Shown: positions 48,149 through 60,007, counted from the stretch's first letter. The stretch is DNA of 64,000 bases from Metaphire vulgaris (GCA_018105865.1 CM030856.1:8300653-8364652); one strand, 5' to 3'. Notes: a model not told the origin generated them from the sequence alone. A program made the numbers and translations.

Positions 48149-49880
48149 GTATATATATATTTTGTTTGAATTATATAATATATATATATATATATAAATA
48201 TATACACACACACACATACACACATACATTCACAATGCTTTAATGCCATCGCATTCCAAGGAACTTTCTCTCACCTCAAACCAGATGCTGCTTGCAGCAG
48301 TGCAAAATGCGAATGCAATAAGCATCCCATTTCTTCTGTCTCTGAACACGTTTAATCACAAGTCCCTCAGCACTGAGGGTATTACACTGTACAATAAAGT
48401 TACATATATATATATATATTAAAATAAAGTATGTTGCACTCATTAACTCATTACTTGGTAATTATCATCTGAGTGTTCGATATCGGCTGCATTTCCAGGT
48501 ATCATTCTAATTCCACCCTCTTGTGAAGAATAACGGGTCAGAGGTCCAACTCCTGGACGCAAGTCTTCATTCAGCAAAAATCCAAAACAAAGCGCACAGC
48601 CTCTAGTTCACCGCTTTAACAAACAAACTAAAACCGAGCAAATCAGAAGAGAAGACAGAGTACTTAAACCGTCCTAAAAGGTTGTGACATGGATTAATTG
48701 CTGTATGATAAATTTTCTATTTCAAACAACATTTCACATTCCCAAGAGGTACTATCGGAGTGTTTCAAAACGGTTACTGATGAAACCTCATACAGCTCAA
48801 TAACAGCCTCTCCTTGGTCAAATTTCTTTGCTTTGTATGCAAAATGCCATAAGCATCCCATTATGATGTCTTTTGGGAACAGGAAAAGGTATACATGTTA
48901 GTCAAAAGCACGTGCAAACCAAGTTCAGTGGAACCTATATAAACCCGATCAGTCCAAATAAAATTATCTGTTTTAATCGAGGTTCCATTATATTTTATCC
49001 AAGTCTGCATTAACGAGGTTTTACAGCACTGCGAATTATATCCATAATACATCAATTAATTGAAACCACATAATCTCTGAATACAATAAACATTGTCTTC
49101 TAGCAAAATTCAACTCATGATAATTAATCTAACAATTTTAATACCAAGAATTGCTCAAAATTAAAAGAATCCAAAGAAAGTGACGGCAACAACCAGCTGC
49201 ACACCAACCTCCTTGCCAAGGCATTGACTGCTGCATAATGGACGTGAAACTGTGGCTCCTTTTCACCGTATTCGAATCTTGAGGCTGTTGCAACCTCTGC
49301 ACGTGACAAGACTGCGGCAACACGCTTCCACCCGCACCCGACGGCCGATTAAGCGCGGACTGCGACATGCTCTGCTGAACCGCTAGGTTGCTGCTGGCCA
49401 GTCGAATGAGTGGATGACGGTGCATTGGAGCAGACACTGAATGCGCAGACGTCTGCGCCGCTGCGTTCGAGTATGGAGACCGATACCCGACCGCAGAAGA
49501 CGCCGCGTTAGAGGCCGCGACAGATGGTCCTCGGCTGCCAATCAACTGATTTGGAAGGTACGATGACGGAGAAGCCTTACCGGCAATTGGTCGGCCTAGA
49601 ATCACGTTCGAAGCTGAAATAAAAGAATGGAATTAGATCAGTAATTGACAAATCTAACCAGTGAACTCAGGTGAATGAAAGTCAATGGACTTCAGGTCCT
49701 GGAAAATGCAATAAAAAAAAGAACCACAACGCGCACGGACCTCTTAGAGAGCTGGACTAAGAAATCAAATATAATATGTCATTACTCACAATGTATATGA
49801 GGAGGCGCATCCATTTTAATGTATTTTCCAGCAAGACCCTGTCCAACAATATTTGCCGAATCTTTCTTTTTTGAGAGCAT
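39752..49880 (-). CDS. SAV1: Salvador homolog 1 (Hippo-pathway WW/SARAH scaffold), 8 exons, 436 aa
   Basis: Exons: 49880-49790, 49613-49209, 48564-48455 (start could be 48552), 43980-43851, 43314-43131, 41598-41465, 40547-40486 and 39946-39752. They join in phase to 437 codons. Landmarks: N-terminus [12 protein letters not shown]...GKYIK, as in vertebrate SAV1; a Ser/Pro/Gln-rich middle; the first WW domain [32 protein letters not shown] in exon 5; a second, atypical WW starting [18 protein letters not shown] and finished across the exon 5/6 join by QYHHP (Tyr for the second Trp, as in vertebrate SAV1); [17 protein letters not shown]; and a C-terminal SARAH helix ([20 protein letters not shown] onward). 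SAV1 binds MST/Hippo kinase through SARAH and promotes phosphorylation of LATS, restraining YAP. The middle is longer and less conserved than in human SAV1 (383 aa). The nested hAT lies in intron 3. Confidence 0.93.
40172..40214. repeat. (AAT)n microsatellite in SAV1 intron 7
   Basis: About 14 AAT units, 230 bases from the SARAH exon. Confidence 0.92.
41087..41335. mobile_element. Foldback element with 33-bp perfect inverted ends in SAV1 intron 6
   Basis: Bases 41087-41119 (GTGTGGCTCAGAGG...ATCCCTCA) and 41303-41335 are exact inverted copies, about 180 bases apart. AATT flanks both sides. No coding content. The ends are unlike the hAT set, so the superfamily is open. Confidence 0.75.
41808..41887. 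mobile_element. TTAA-bounded piggyBac-like mini-element, copy 2
   Basis: TTAACCCCTTAACTGGG to CCCAGTTAAGGGGTTAA, 80 bases, with AACTCAATGTAAAATGGACG inside as in the copies at 42497 and 56059. It lies in SAV1 intron 5. Confidence 0.75.
42164..42910. mobile_element. hAT-Charlie-like MITE with CAGGGGTGTCAA ends
   Basis: Opens CAGGGGTGTCAAGACTTTTT and closes CAAGGTTTTGACACACCCTG. Flanks CCTTAGCC / CCTAAGCC (7 of 8). Subterminal GGGCCAAAT and GCGGGCCAAG words are characteristic of hAT-Charlie elements known from vertebrates and others. It contains the TTAA element of 42497-42576. No transposase. In SAV1 intron 5. Confidence 0.85.
42497..42576. mobile_element. TTAA-bounded piggyBac-like mini-element, copy 3, nested
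   Basis: TTAACCCCTTAACCATG to CCACTTAAGGGGTTAA, 80 bases, within the hAT MITE of 42164-42910. The minus-strand reading frame across this region is spurious. Confidence 0.75.
43400..43850. other. SAV1 intron 4 with a weak direct repeat
   Basis: GGAATAAGG...GTAAAT(C/G)CAGTTACC occurs three times between 43499 and 43650, at about 60-base spacing, followed by another GTTACC phrase. No gene or transposon end is seen. Confidence 0.5.
44355..48022. mobile_element. 3.67-kb hAT transposon (formerly autonomous) in SAV1 intron 3
   Basis: Ends are CAGTGATATTTCCATT and AATGGAAATATCACTG. The 8-bp duplication GTCACAAA is perfect (44347-44354 and 48023-48030). Both subterminal regions (44370-44500 and 47870-48010) are crowded with TTCCATTTC-type words, a common arrangement for hAT transposase binding. 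It carries the transposase relic of 47597-44726. It inserted into an older MITE. Confidence 0.95.
44726..47597 (-). pseudogene. hAT transposase (BED finger type), decayed
   Basis: Pieces in order on the minus strand: a BED zinc finger at about 47530-47350 ([12 protein letters not shown]...C, then [12 protein letters not shown] after a one-base frame change); a catalytic-core fragment at 46615-46310 with [27 protein letters not shown] near 45300; and the C-terminal dimerisation region at 45046-44753 ([28 protein letters not shown]). Stops and shifts separate them; some gaps may be introns. The element is therefore probably no longer able to make its own transposase. It has the same strand as SAV1. 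Confidence 0.85.
48117..48215. repeat. (CA)n / (TA)n compound microsatellite
   Basis: CA and TA dinucleotides alternate over about 100 bases, 75 bases outside the hAT insertion, in SAV1 intron 3. Confidence 0.9.
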
Positions 49881-50109
49881 TGCAACATAAATCTGAAATC
49901 AATAACAAATACACCAAAGTTGTCATTCTTAGAAATGAACCAAGACCTGCTTCCTAACAAACAGCAAATGATTAGAAAACTCTGTCTTTTAGCCATTCTA
50001 TACAATGAACACAGTTATTTTTGTAACAAGGCTTATCCATCGACCTAGAAATTCGTCTTCGTAATGGATGCGTTTATAAATAAATGAATTCAATTGATCA
50101 ATCCCTTGA

Positions 50110-50410
50110 CCTACAGTTCACTAGTCACTCCATTAGATATTCAGTAGGACTTCATTTGTTGTTCCAAACTCTGGTATAGTGACTGGGAATAGTTGTTTTT
50201 TAGTGTGACCCCAGGCCCTGGAAATCATTGCAAACAACAATTCATATAACCCATCACATTATCATCTTTCAGGTTCGGTCTTAAAACATCTGTCTGGTTT
50301 GGCCTATCTGCTAATAAATTGTTTCCCTTCTTATATGGACCACTCTTCTGGCTTCACCATGGCTCTAAATCAATTAAGCAGCATGATAGTGGCGCCATAT
50401 AAGGCGAGCA
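50110..50410 (+). pseudogene. 3' end of a CR1/L2-like LINE, strongly decayed
   Basis: Nucleotide order parallels 31210-31560: a CACTAGTCACTCCATTAGAT opening, CCCTGGAAATCATTGCAAAC, CTTAAAACATCTGTCTGG and the tail TGATAGTGGCGCCATATAAG. Frame is lost. Confidence 0.6.
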
Positions 50411-51148
50411 ATTGATATTAATTTATGGCTTTGAACCAAAAGAGAATTTTCATTCTGTTAAAAAGATTGTTTCAAATAATCGCTCACAATCAAGAATTTG
50501 CTTCAAATATAAGTAAACACTGGATATAATATTACATCAACCCTTTTCTATCTCTTGAAATCCCTACACTGCCTAGATTAAACGTCTACGAATAAACAAC
50601 TATTATGGTACCTACTTTCGAAAGCGCTATATAAATTCACGAGATTTACTTACTTGCCTACTTAGTACACGGTCTTTGCACACGAATACTCACTACATAG
50701 ACGATATTAGAGAAAAGATCACAGTTGTGAAACGGTCTTCGATTCTTTACATCTAATTACAGTTTGCATTAACTTTCAACTTCTCACTTTCCATTAAATT
50801 AATATATGGCATTTATTCGAGACAAATGCAAAATCCTAAAACGATATTTCCCTTGATATTTCCCATATCTTAAACACTAAACTCCCAAAATCTGTAAACA
50901 GGCTGAAAAGTGAAACATCTTATAGCGCTATTATTCTCTGAAAAATGATTTTGACAATAATTCCGTAATTGTATAGAAATTACTTATTTTAATCTAATAC
51001 CATTTAAGAAATCCATTAGACACAACAAGGCTGATAGATTTGTCAATGTGTTCCACCTTCTTTAGACTAAATCTACAGTTATCATACTGATCTCAACCAA
51101 GAACCACCCCGAATTCTGTCCGGTATTTTAATTCTTAGACGTAATCGC

Positions 51149-51150
<2 letters not shown>

Positions 51151-51222
<72 letters not shown>
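51151..51222. repeat. (AAT)n microsatellite between SAV1 and TOLLIP
   Basis: About 24 AAT units. Confidence 0.95.
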
Positions 51223-51768
51223 GGCTTAGGATGATCCAGTAGGTCCTGTCATCTGCAAGAACTACAACTTGTGAAAAGTGAACTGACGTCTTGGACTTTC
51301 AAGTCAACCAGGCAACGCCACGGACATGATATCTGACTGATTTTATCACTGAAACGATGATGCAGAATTGCAGATACATTAGAAAAATGGCGCTAGAGAA
51401 GTTTTATGGCTGATTGATTGAATTTGTAGATTTTTCAGACGGTGCAATATTTTTCAATCAATCAATCAATCAAATTTATTTTTCACAACATATTGTTAGA
51501 TATACATACACAAGCAGAGAAGAAAAAACTTAACTATACTAAGCAAACTATTCTAAGCACTTGACTATACTAAGTATGATGTGTAAGGTTATTTATTGTT
51601 GTGAAAAAATTAAGAATAGACTACTGTTGAAATGATAATGACTCAGATGCAATGATCATTATTCAATTTCAAATGCAACCAAAAGTGAATCATGTTATTC
51701 GAACGCTACTTACAAGTTCCATAGAATTCGTTAATTCTATTTATCTATGTTGATGATTTGAGCCTGAG

Positions 51769-51802
51769 CACGTGACGCTGACTAAAACAAACAAGATGGC
51801 GG
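51769..51802 (+). promoter_or_regulatory. CACGTGAC E-box and YY1-like AAGATGGCGG at the TOLLIP start
   Basis: CACGTGAC lies at 51769-51776, about 20 bases before the ATG. AAGATGGCGG (51793-51802) covers the start codon and matches the YY1 core. Both are common near transcription starts of housekeeping genes; CACGTGAC also fits bHLH factors such as TFEB. Function here is inferred only. Confidence 0.4.
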
Positions 51803-54800
51803 AAGCTGGTGAGAAATCAAATCGACGTAATCAGGTGAATTCTAATTAATTATTAGTTGAGTAAAATATTAAATTTTGCAGCCATCATCAGTACAGAACG
51901 CCAGAAATAAAATATTTTAAATGTTATTGGCAATATTGGATGAATTTGCTAAACTAAAAACTCAACTTAGAATGACGTTAAATTTGTATAGCGCATTTTA
52001 ACTAGAACATACTGCAAATATTTTCAAACCTTGTCAGAGTATTGGATGAATTTATTGACGAAAATGTAGTGCAGTCAAGTAAATGTTGTTAGCAGCGGCG
52101 AATTTTTTTGTAGTGCCTGTTTATGATGACTATTTTTATGATGAAGACTATCTCTAATTGTCGCTTATGGTAGGACTCAGTGCTGCTTAAATGGCGGTTG
52201 AATTAGTAGAACTTGTTGCAATAGTGATTGATGTATGAAGATTGCTTTCTACTGTTGTTCGACTTTGATATTTCTTAGCTTACTTCCTTGATCGTTTTCC
52301 ATCTGCGCTGCCAGTGGTTTTTGTACACTTCCCAATTGAAAGCCTTCTGCGAATCTATAATCTTTAATTAAATTGTAGATTGACTGTGATCTGTGGACAG
52401 GGTGGGCATCCATTCATATTGTTTCTATGAATTGCCGACTAGGCCGTTGGGCCAGTCAAATGTTCAGGGCTTTGATATTTTTGTTATCCACTGATTTTTA
52501 TTTGCTAAGTTTTGATGCATAATTCAGTTTTATAGAAAAATGACCAAATTGTTAAATATTTATTTTTCAAAATGCCTAATTTTAAACGTTCCATGATTTT
52601 TATTAATCAAGCCTAACCTTTTCTGTTCTATATTTCCATTTTTACTGGAAACTGATTGAAAATTATCTTATGGTAGCACAATGATTTATCATCTTTATCA
52701 GCTGTTCTAAAGTTCTTGTACATGCATTTGATGATTTGTCTCCATTTATTTTCATCACAGTATAGTCATCAAAGTCTTATTAAGTCGGCTTTGTCATGAA
52801 TTATTTATAATGTCACCAATACTTAAATTTAATTTTATGAAAATTTATTTGAAATGCTTTTTCTGAGCAGTATCTCTTTAACTTTTAATCTTATACCCTC
52901 ACAATTCGTCTGTGCGCTAATCAAATTGTCCATCTTTTGTCACAATACTGGTGTAACTTTCCTACTATTCACACTGGAAGACTTTCCTATGCATTAACAA
53001 ATGTCTGGCATCTGGATTGGAATATAGTTTTCTATAGAATAAATCACCCTGCTGTCTTCCAGCTGAACTTATCGGTCATGGCTCCTTAGGTCTAGCCCTG
53101 TCAGTTAGTGACTAACAACAAGGCCAAGATGGAATGCATGTGATAAGCATTTAGGAAGAATGTACCCAGTGGAATGCTAGAGTTTGTCACCTGTGAATGT
53201 TATAACTTCATTTTGACACAGGGCATGTGCTGCCTTGTTTATGAAGATTTTTGGAGTGATCTGAGTGTTATCCATTTATTTTCTGTTTTTTTCATGGGAT
53301 TGAGAGAAAAAGTAAGGAGATGGGAAGAAAAGGAAAATTTTTATTTCAACATTAGATGGATACCATTAATGTTTGCATGGTTTGATGTGAAATCTTAAAG
53401 AGGGTTCTGTGTACATTGGAGCAGGGATGAAAGTTGAATTAAGTTTAACTGACTTTTATATACAATTTTATGCTTTATGCTGAGCCTTTGTTTGAGTTTC
53501 TTAAGAGAAATTATGCCTTGAATTAAAGTAATCATTAATTAACAATTTCACATTTCTAGATTGGCTTTACAGAGTGGATACTCATACTAAGTCATATTCA
53601 TGACTTCAAGTTAATGATTCTTAGCGCCTCTCTTAAAGAGCTGGCATTTTTCAAGATGAAGATTGAGTTATTTTGATTTTAGTTCATAAATGCCCTTGAG
53701 GAGATAATGAGAATTGTTGACCTGAGGATTCAGATTTTATTGTTTGAAAGTGTCTCTTTCATCTAAGACAAAGTTAATATTTCAAGATTTATATTTTGTT
53801 GTTCATAAATGCCCTTTGGCTAGAACTGTTGACCTATACGTACTCTCTTTCATCTACGATATTTCAAGATTTATATACAGTAGAACTTCGTTGTAACGCA
53901 CCTACCAGATCTAAAATTTAGTACATTATATTGAAGGACTGAAGTTATATCCAAGACCATCCAATAAAGTAGTGCATCATCAGGGCGAGATTTGTAGGGG
54001 GGAAGGGGGATTCCCCCACTGCCCAACTGGATCTCCCCTACTGCTACACCCCCCACTACATCCCCCCACTGCTACACTTCTCCAAAAACTACCGGTACAT
54101 CCCCCAAGCTCGACATACCCCCCCCTCCAGGTCACAAATCCCACCCTGTGGATCACACAGGGCCGGACATTGCAGTACGTTATAACTTATAACCGATTAT
54201 GCATTGTAACTGAGTTTGTTACAGCAAAGTTCTACTGCATTGGGATCTGACACAATTTCTGGTCCTTACAATCTGGTTTGGTCTTCTTTTCCAGGTTTTA
54301 GTTGGTGATTTGCCGTCGGATTTCTTGCGTCTTAACACCTCTACTGACCGTCAGATTGCAGTGGATCACCACACGGCAGCCATGATGCAGGCACAGGCTG
54401 CTGGGGTTCAAGTTTTTGCCCCAAGCGTTTCAAGGCTCAGCATTACAATTGCCCAGGTTATAAATCATTCAATATTTTACAATATTCTGGCTTACATAAC
54501 AAATTGTGCCTGCTTAACCCTTTTGTGCCATCAATTTCGTAACTGGTTGGTTATGCGGGTCATTGTATTCAAAGGGTTAAGCATGTATTTATTCATTCAT
54601 GATATCATTGATATGGACTTGATAGGAAAATATTAACCAAAGCTATGAAACAGTTTCTCTTGCATGTTTATGAAATGCCTGAACAGTTTTTGAGTCTCCC
54701 AGAGAAATATCTTAGTATATATCCTAGTATAGATACATTCTTATCTACTGTATATTAAATAATTTGTTACTATTGAAGCTTCCTTACTAGACAGCTTTTG

Positions 54801-56304
54801 TGTCACACGCTTGATTATCTTTGGGTGCTATTCAGGTGTGCTTGTCACCTGATGTCTATCTTTGTGCTAAGGCATGGTCTGAACGGGTCATTTAGTATGA
54901 CACATGGGCCCCTTGGTATGACATTAAATAACATAGGGACATTATGCTTTGTCAAGAACATACATTTACTGTTGTGCTTATGCAAAAATGCTTGATTACT
55001 CTGGACTAGTTCCATGGATGAATGAACACAACTTGTAATGAGTCATAACTTTGAGGATTAAAATGGTATTTGCCTTTGAGGCTTATTTTTATGTACTGAC
55101 TCATGAGTGACAATTTAAAATATGCCATTTACCAGTAAGTGTACTCAGTGATATAGGCCTATAGCTTGCTGGTTGGCTGGAGGTCCATATAGTGTGAGCA
55201 TGCTCTAGATGAGCACTCTTATAGGCCATAAAATTAAGTATTGTGTCTCTCTTCTTATCTGTTGCTGAAATGCAAGTAGGTAAGTAAAATCTCATACATT
55301 TACATAGTGCTTTGGAAAGTAGTACAGTAGTAGCTGCTTATTCTTATGTGCTTAATCTTTCGTGAAATAGCCATAGGCAAGGTGGATTGTCAGCCAGGCA
55401 AAGGTCAGTGTATCTTTGAAATACTGCTATTATCTTTATGATTCTTAGATGTACAAGATAAGACAGCCATTTTGTTGACTTTACATTATCAGTTTTATGA
55501 TAACAAAATTGATTTGGGTCTTGAAGTGATACAGAAGTAGAAGGACTTGATCCCATTGGAACTAGAAATATTTTTGAATTCATGCAGCAATGTATGTTTT
55601 ATTAAAACATTCAGCGACAACCTGGTTTTTCTGGCTGGGCCAATCATTGTGTTACAGCCTATAAAAATATACATCCCGGGACCTGGCAGTTAGCCATATT
55701 TGGGGTCTAATAATCCCAGACTCTGAATGTGTTTAGCTTTTATAGAGTGAAAAATTTGTTTCCAGATGTTAAGAATGTATATTTGTCTCTAAATTCAATT
55801 TTTTTCACTGTTTTAAGTGCAGGTTTAAAGTATAGGTACTTAAAGTCATGGCTTAAAAGATTTGACCTAAATTATGGTTTACAATTCATGGTGCAAAGTC
55901 TAACCATATTTAGTTCAGTTGCACAGTTGAAGTGAGCTGATATGCTTGATATGCCTGTCACTTAAATAAAATTTTCATTAGGTTAAGTGACTTGATGATG
56001 TATTCCAAAAATTTCCTTCTGACTCTTTCATTGTCAATGGGCATCAGTAACTTCTGTCATAACCCATTAACTGTGTGTTTAACTGTAACTCAATGCAAAA
56101 TGGACGGATATATTCGGGATTCCCGGTAAAGGGGTTGAGGTCGAATGATACAGCAGAAGTTTTTTAGGCATCTCATCTTATTATAATTTTTAGAGGCTGT
56201 CAATGCCAATTGCAAGATAGAGCAAAGTGGAAATGAAATGTTTCGTATATAACTATTGCCGCCATGCAGGCAGAAAGTGAAGGTGGTGGTAGCAGTGGTG
56301 GTGG

Positions 56305-56345
<41 letters not shown>

Positions 56346-56721
56346 GCCAAGTGAAGCTTCTAATTTATTTAGGTAAAATATATGAATTTCTTGCTTGAAA
56401 TTTATGTTGACATTTTTCAACAATTAAAAGTAAGACAGCTATGGTTGATTAAATTATTTAAAGCCTTGTATTAATTGTGATAAAAATTTAGTGTTGACAT
56501 ATTGGTAACTTTTCTGTTAGGCGAATTTGACAAAGAATTATGGCCTTACAAAGATGGACCCCTATTGCCGTATTCGAGTTGGGCACGCTGTCTTTGAGAC
56601 TCACACAGCGCACAGTGGAGGAAGAAACCCAGTGTGGAATAAAGTTATTCATGCGTAAGGAAATTCATTACCTATTTTGTGTTTATGATCTGTCAGCTTC
56701 ATTGTATTGTTGAATATGAGT

Positions 56722-56761
<40 letters not shown>

Positions 56762-59306
56762 CATTACATTAAGTGTTTTAACACAGTGTCTGCTGCTCCA
56801 TAAATTACTGTATGGCCGCTTCAGCCACCAGTCACTGACTCAGGCTAGGGAGATGTATTGGAAATATAGGAAAATACTTTTGCTACTGAATGACAAATAA
56901 GCAAATAATTCTTTTTACTGTAGAAAGAAGTATATAGTAATCTAGTTGATATATCCTGAATGGACTTGTATTATACATGGTGGCGCAACAAAACCGGACT
57001 AGTCACATTTAGGTTTGCATTTAATATAGTCCGCTTTTTTTCGCGCCCCTGTATATGTAAATTGCTCTGTGTTTGTTGAATTTTCAGTTCAGTGCCATCT
57101 GGTGTTGATGCAATTTACATTGAAATATTTGATGAGGTAAGACAGATATTTCTATATAGTAAGAGACATTTTGTGCTTGAAATAGTTTTGCTTTCAAGTT
57201 TAATTGTCACTTTGAGGTTTGTAGACAATTTGTAAATTGTGTTTGACCATGTGGACTTGTTGAAAAGTCTCAGTAGCTGTATTCATCTTAAAAATGCATC
57301 ATGATTTCATGATGATTAAAAATTGCGATGACTCAAAAGAGACCAACGGTATTCGTTGTCTTTTTAGAATTTTGACTGAACATGTAGTTGATTTTCAGAG
57401 ACTGGAGATCGATAGGCACTGGCTCCAAATGGAGTATGGGAAACCTTTAGCTTCATATTGTTGATTCGTTCCTTGTTTAGTGATAAAAATGTCAGTTGAC
57501 TTGTTGATTTTTGAGTTGACGATGACTTCATATTGTTTGTTCCGTTCAGCGAGCATTTGCCCTTGACGATCGTGTTGCGTGGGCTCACGTTACCATTCCA
57601 GAGCGCGTCTTTAAGGGCGAGACTGTGGAAGATTGGTTTCCGTTGAGTGGAAAACAAGGAGAAGAAAAGGAAGGCTCTGTCAACCTAGTACTTTCCTTTA
57701 CGGTTAGAATTTGATGATTAACTGTCGGCTTGCAAAATACAGCCTGAGGCTCTCGGAATAGCCGTTTAACAAAAGATAACGCAACCCGAAAGGGGATCGG
57801 GGTAGCCAGTTCTGGGGTTAATCGTCTTTGTTTAATAACTTTTTTTCAGTCTTTGATGTTTATTGGTTTATTCTATTGCCGGATAAGTTTGATCGCTGAT
57901 TACTTTTTGGTGACTGATCGATCGATCGTGCAGAAGGTGCAGAGCATACCTGTGCAGCAGCACATGATGTACACGGTGCCACGGCATCAGCCTCTTGCAT
58001 ATCCGGCACCAGTCGTGATTCAACAAGGGGCTCCGCTTCCTGGTTACTATGGATACCCTGCTGCGGGTAAGAACCCCAAAATTACTAATATTCTTACTGG
58101 AAATTCTATATACCTACCAAAGTGGTATCTTTGACATTTTATTTTTCAGTGGAATAACCTATTTTATGCTCATACGACTCTCACCTAGAAACTTGTGATT
58201 TAGTACATCATGCAAAGACAGTAATTTCAGGGGTCTTTGATTTAGGAAAAAAATTTTCTGTCTAGGTTCTTTGCTTATGATATAATTCATTGACTAAGAC
58301 AGAATGCTGTGCGTCAGTTATGTTTGTATATGCTCTGCAATTACATATTTAACAAATTTTGTATTGCGCCGGCACTTTTTCCGCATTTCGATTTCCGCAC
58401 ATATATATATGCGGAATTTCATACATGCTTTTTGTTATTTTCATCATATATTTTGCACTTTTTGCTATTTTCCTCATATTTACTTAGGTATATGGAAAAC
58501 ATACAGAAGTCCAGTGCCTGTTTGTTTGAGTTTGAATGACCTTTTTGCTTGACAACCATTTTTATGGGGGGGAATGGGAAAATTTTTGAGCACACACTAC
58601 CAAATATGCCACGATTTTTGCAAATATGGCTATGTTTAACTGCAGTTTCCAGGTATATGGAAGCTTATGCAGGAGCATAAAAGGGAAATTTCCACACTTT
58701 TTCTCTGCAATTTTAAGAACTTTTAGTCCTGCAATTTTCCCGAAAAAATGCCCACACTAAACCAGTATCACTAGCTATTGAACTAAGATACTTTTGACAA
58801 AGGATTATCATCATACAAAAATGATATGATGTGTTATATTTTTCCTTCATTTTCGGTATTTGTGTTTGTGTGTGTGTGTTCACTTTGTTGAATCATATTT
58901 TGTTTTTGTTAAATGTGCTAGATCAGTTACACTTTCACGAGTGCTGCAGTGCTTTCAGTAAAACACTTTTTGAAAGGTCCGATTAAATTTTTATAGTCGA
59001 TGTTTATCGTTGTGTTGTTTTCTTTATGTATGGTCTTTGAATGTATCTGGTTGCGCTGAATTGATGGACCAGCTGTGATTGCTTGCATTTGTTTCACCAG
59101 GATCTGTTCCGCTTCCGATGGCACAACAGACACCGTATCCGCCGTGTCCTCCGCAACCCCAGGGCCCGCTCTTCACCAACGAAGACGTGAAGGTCGTCAA
59201 GGACATGTTTCCGAACGTCGACGAGGAGGTGGTAAGGTCGGTTCTCGAGGCCAACCGCGGCAACAAGGATGCGACTATCAACAATTTACTTGCGATGGAT
59301 TCGTAA
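51796..59306 (+). CDS. TOLLIP: Toll-interacting protein (TOLLIP), 7 exons, 291 aa
   Basis: Exons: 51796-51834 ([13 protein letters not shown]), 54295-54456, 56521-56654, 57088-57136, 57550-57702, 57934-58066 and 59101-59306; 876 bases in phase. Domains: an N-terminal region with [13 protein letters not shown]; a C2 domain from [18 protein letters not shown] through [55 protein letters not shown] and [14 protein letters not shown] to NLVLSF; a Pro/Gln linker; and a C-terminal CUE domain [20 protein letters not shown] followed by [19 protein letters not shown] binds phosphoinositides through C2 and ubiquitin through CUE, acting in endosomal sorting and in damping Toll/IL-1 signalling. Human TOLLIP is 274 aa; the extra length is in the linker and N-terminus. 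All seven junctions use GT/AG. Introns carry several mini-elements but no lesion. Confidence 0.96.
51835..53980. other. TOLLIP intron 1, first part
   Basis: AT-rich, with few recognisable repeats compared with the left half of the window. A 74-codon plus frame at 53174-53398 lacks motifs and splice context and is not called. Confidence 0.45.
53981..54148. mobile_element. hAT MITE CAGGGCGAGATTTGT, intact sister of the 44191 copy
   Basis: Opens CAGGGCGAGATTTGTAGGGG, closes GGTCACAAATCCCACCCTG. Flanks TGCATCAT / TGGATCAC (6 of 8). The middle repeats CTGCTACA(C/T)CCCCCCA as in 44191-44354. It shows the site GGTCACAAATC unoccupied by the larger hAT. Confidence 0.88.
54514..54580. mobile_element. 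TTAA-bounded piggyBac-like mini-element, copy 4
   Basis: TTAACCCTTTTGTG to CAAAGGGTTAA, 67 bases, in TOLLIP intron 2. Confidence 0.65.
55268..55410 (+). repeat. SINE-like repeat S3, uninterrupted copy
   Basis: AGGTAAGTAAAATCTCATAC, CATAGTGCTTTGGAAAGTAG and GTCAGCCAGGCAAAGGTC in one run. It serves as the reference for the split copy at 31940-32370. TOLLIP intron 2. Confidence 0.55.
56059..56138. mobile_element. TTAA-type mini-element, copy 5, degraded ends
   Basis: ATAACCCATTAACTGTG to GGTAAAGGGGTTGA with AACTCAATGCAAAATGGACG inside; both TTAA boundaries have mutated. TOLLIP intron 2. Confidence 0.6.
56282..56343. repeat. (GGT)n/(GAT)n microsatellite
   Basis: GGT units pass into about 13 GAT units; TOLLIP intron 2. 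Confidence 0.92.
56728..56759. repeat. (TA)n microsatellite
   Basis: About 16 TA units, 75 bases after TOLLIP exon 3. Confidence 0.93.
56976..57051. mobile_element. 76-bp mariner-like mini-element, intact
   Basis: Opens CATGGTGGCGCAACAAAACC, ends CCGCTTTTTTTCGCGCCCCTG, with TA on both sides (56974-56975 and 57052-57053). It is the uninterrupted relative of 19062-19323. It ends only 37 bases before TOLLIP exon 4. Confidence 0.75.
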
Positions 59307-59773
59307 TTTTACGCTGAGTGTAAGACGCTTGATAAGACGATGAAATTCATGATTCATTCATCGAATCCGATGCTATCATTTGGTGTTGTTACGACTCTGG
59401 AGCTGTGATTTTGCATATTTTGAGCTATGCTGCTATTTGAAATATGTCTACGAGCTGTTTAATGCTTTTAATGTTATGCCGACTGCAATTTGGTCGTTAT
59501 AATTAATTTAATGCAGTTCTAATTAGTAGATAGTTTACATTTCAAACTGAAACGTTACGCTGGAATTTCTGAAGTGGAAAGATTTATGTGTTGTAATTGT
59601 GAATTTTAAGTTGAACGCTTGTTTTTAATTTTCTTTGATTGTGTAATTTGATGATGTTCAAAATTATGGCTGGATTTATTCATGCATGTATTTGTTTTCT
59701 GGTTGACATTTGATTCACGGCGGATGCTTGGAATTTGGCATTGAAAGAGGCTGATTAATGTTAATTTTTAAAA

Positions 59774-59779
59774 AATAAA
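59774..59779 (+). terminator. Polyadenylation signal AATAAA of TOLLIP
   Basis: Lies about 470 bases after the stop, followed by AT-rich sequence. Another AATAAA occurs near 60315, so alternative 3' ends are possible. Confidence 0.45.
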
Positions 59780-60007
59780 TTGCAGTTTACAAACTTCATA
59801 ATAAGTTATTCTAATTTTAATTGCTTAAATACATTTCTCATTAATTACTATATGATTTAGAATTAACTTCTATAAACATTATAATATGGACATTTTTACT
59901 TCAGAAATTTAATATTTGCTGCATAAATTGGTTTGTGAGAAATATGGTAGTATAATGCCTTTATCCTGAAATATTACTATTTGAAAATATTATTTGACCT
60001 TGACTAC

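Larger units (their letters stand above)
49881..51795. other. SAV1-TOLLIP divergent intergenic region
   Basis: Holds a LINE end (50110-50410), a minus-strand S3 SINE tail (about 50570-50665, GTAAGTAAATCTCGTGAATT on the minus strand), an (AAT)n array (51151-51222) and further LINE tails near 51385 (ATGGCGCTAGAGAAGTT) and 51450-51480 (ATCA repeats). With so much inserted DNA, a shared bidirectional promoter is not obvious. Confidence 0.5.

Noticed and set aside
49881..51795. Shared SAV1/TOLLIP bidirectional promoter
   Set aside because: The interval holds LINE, SINE and AAT-repeat insertions and no CpG-rich core, so sharing cannot be supported from sequence.
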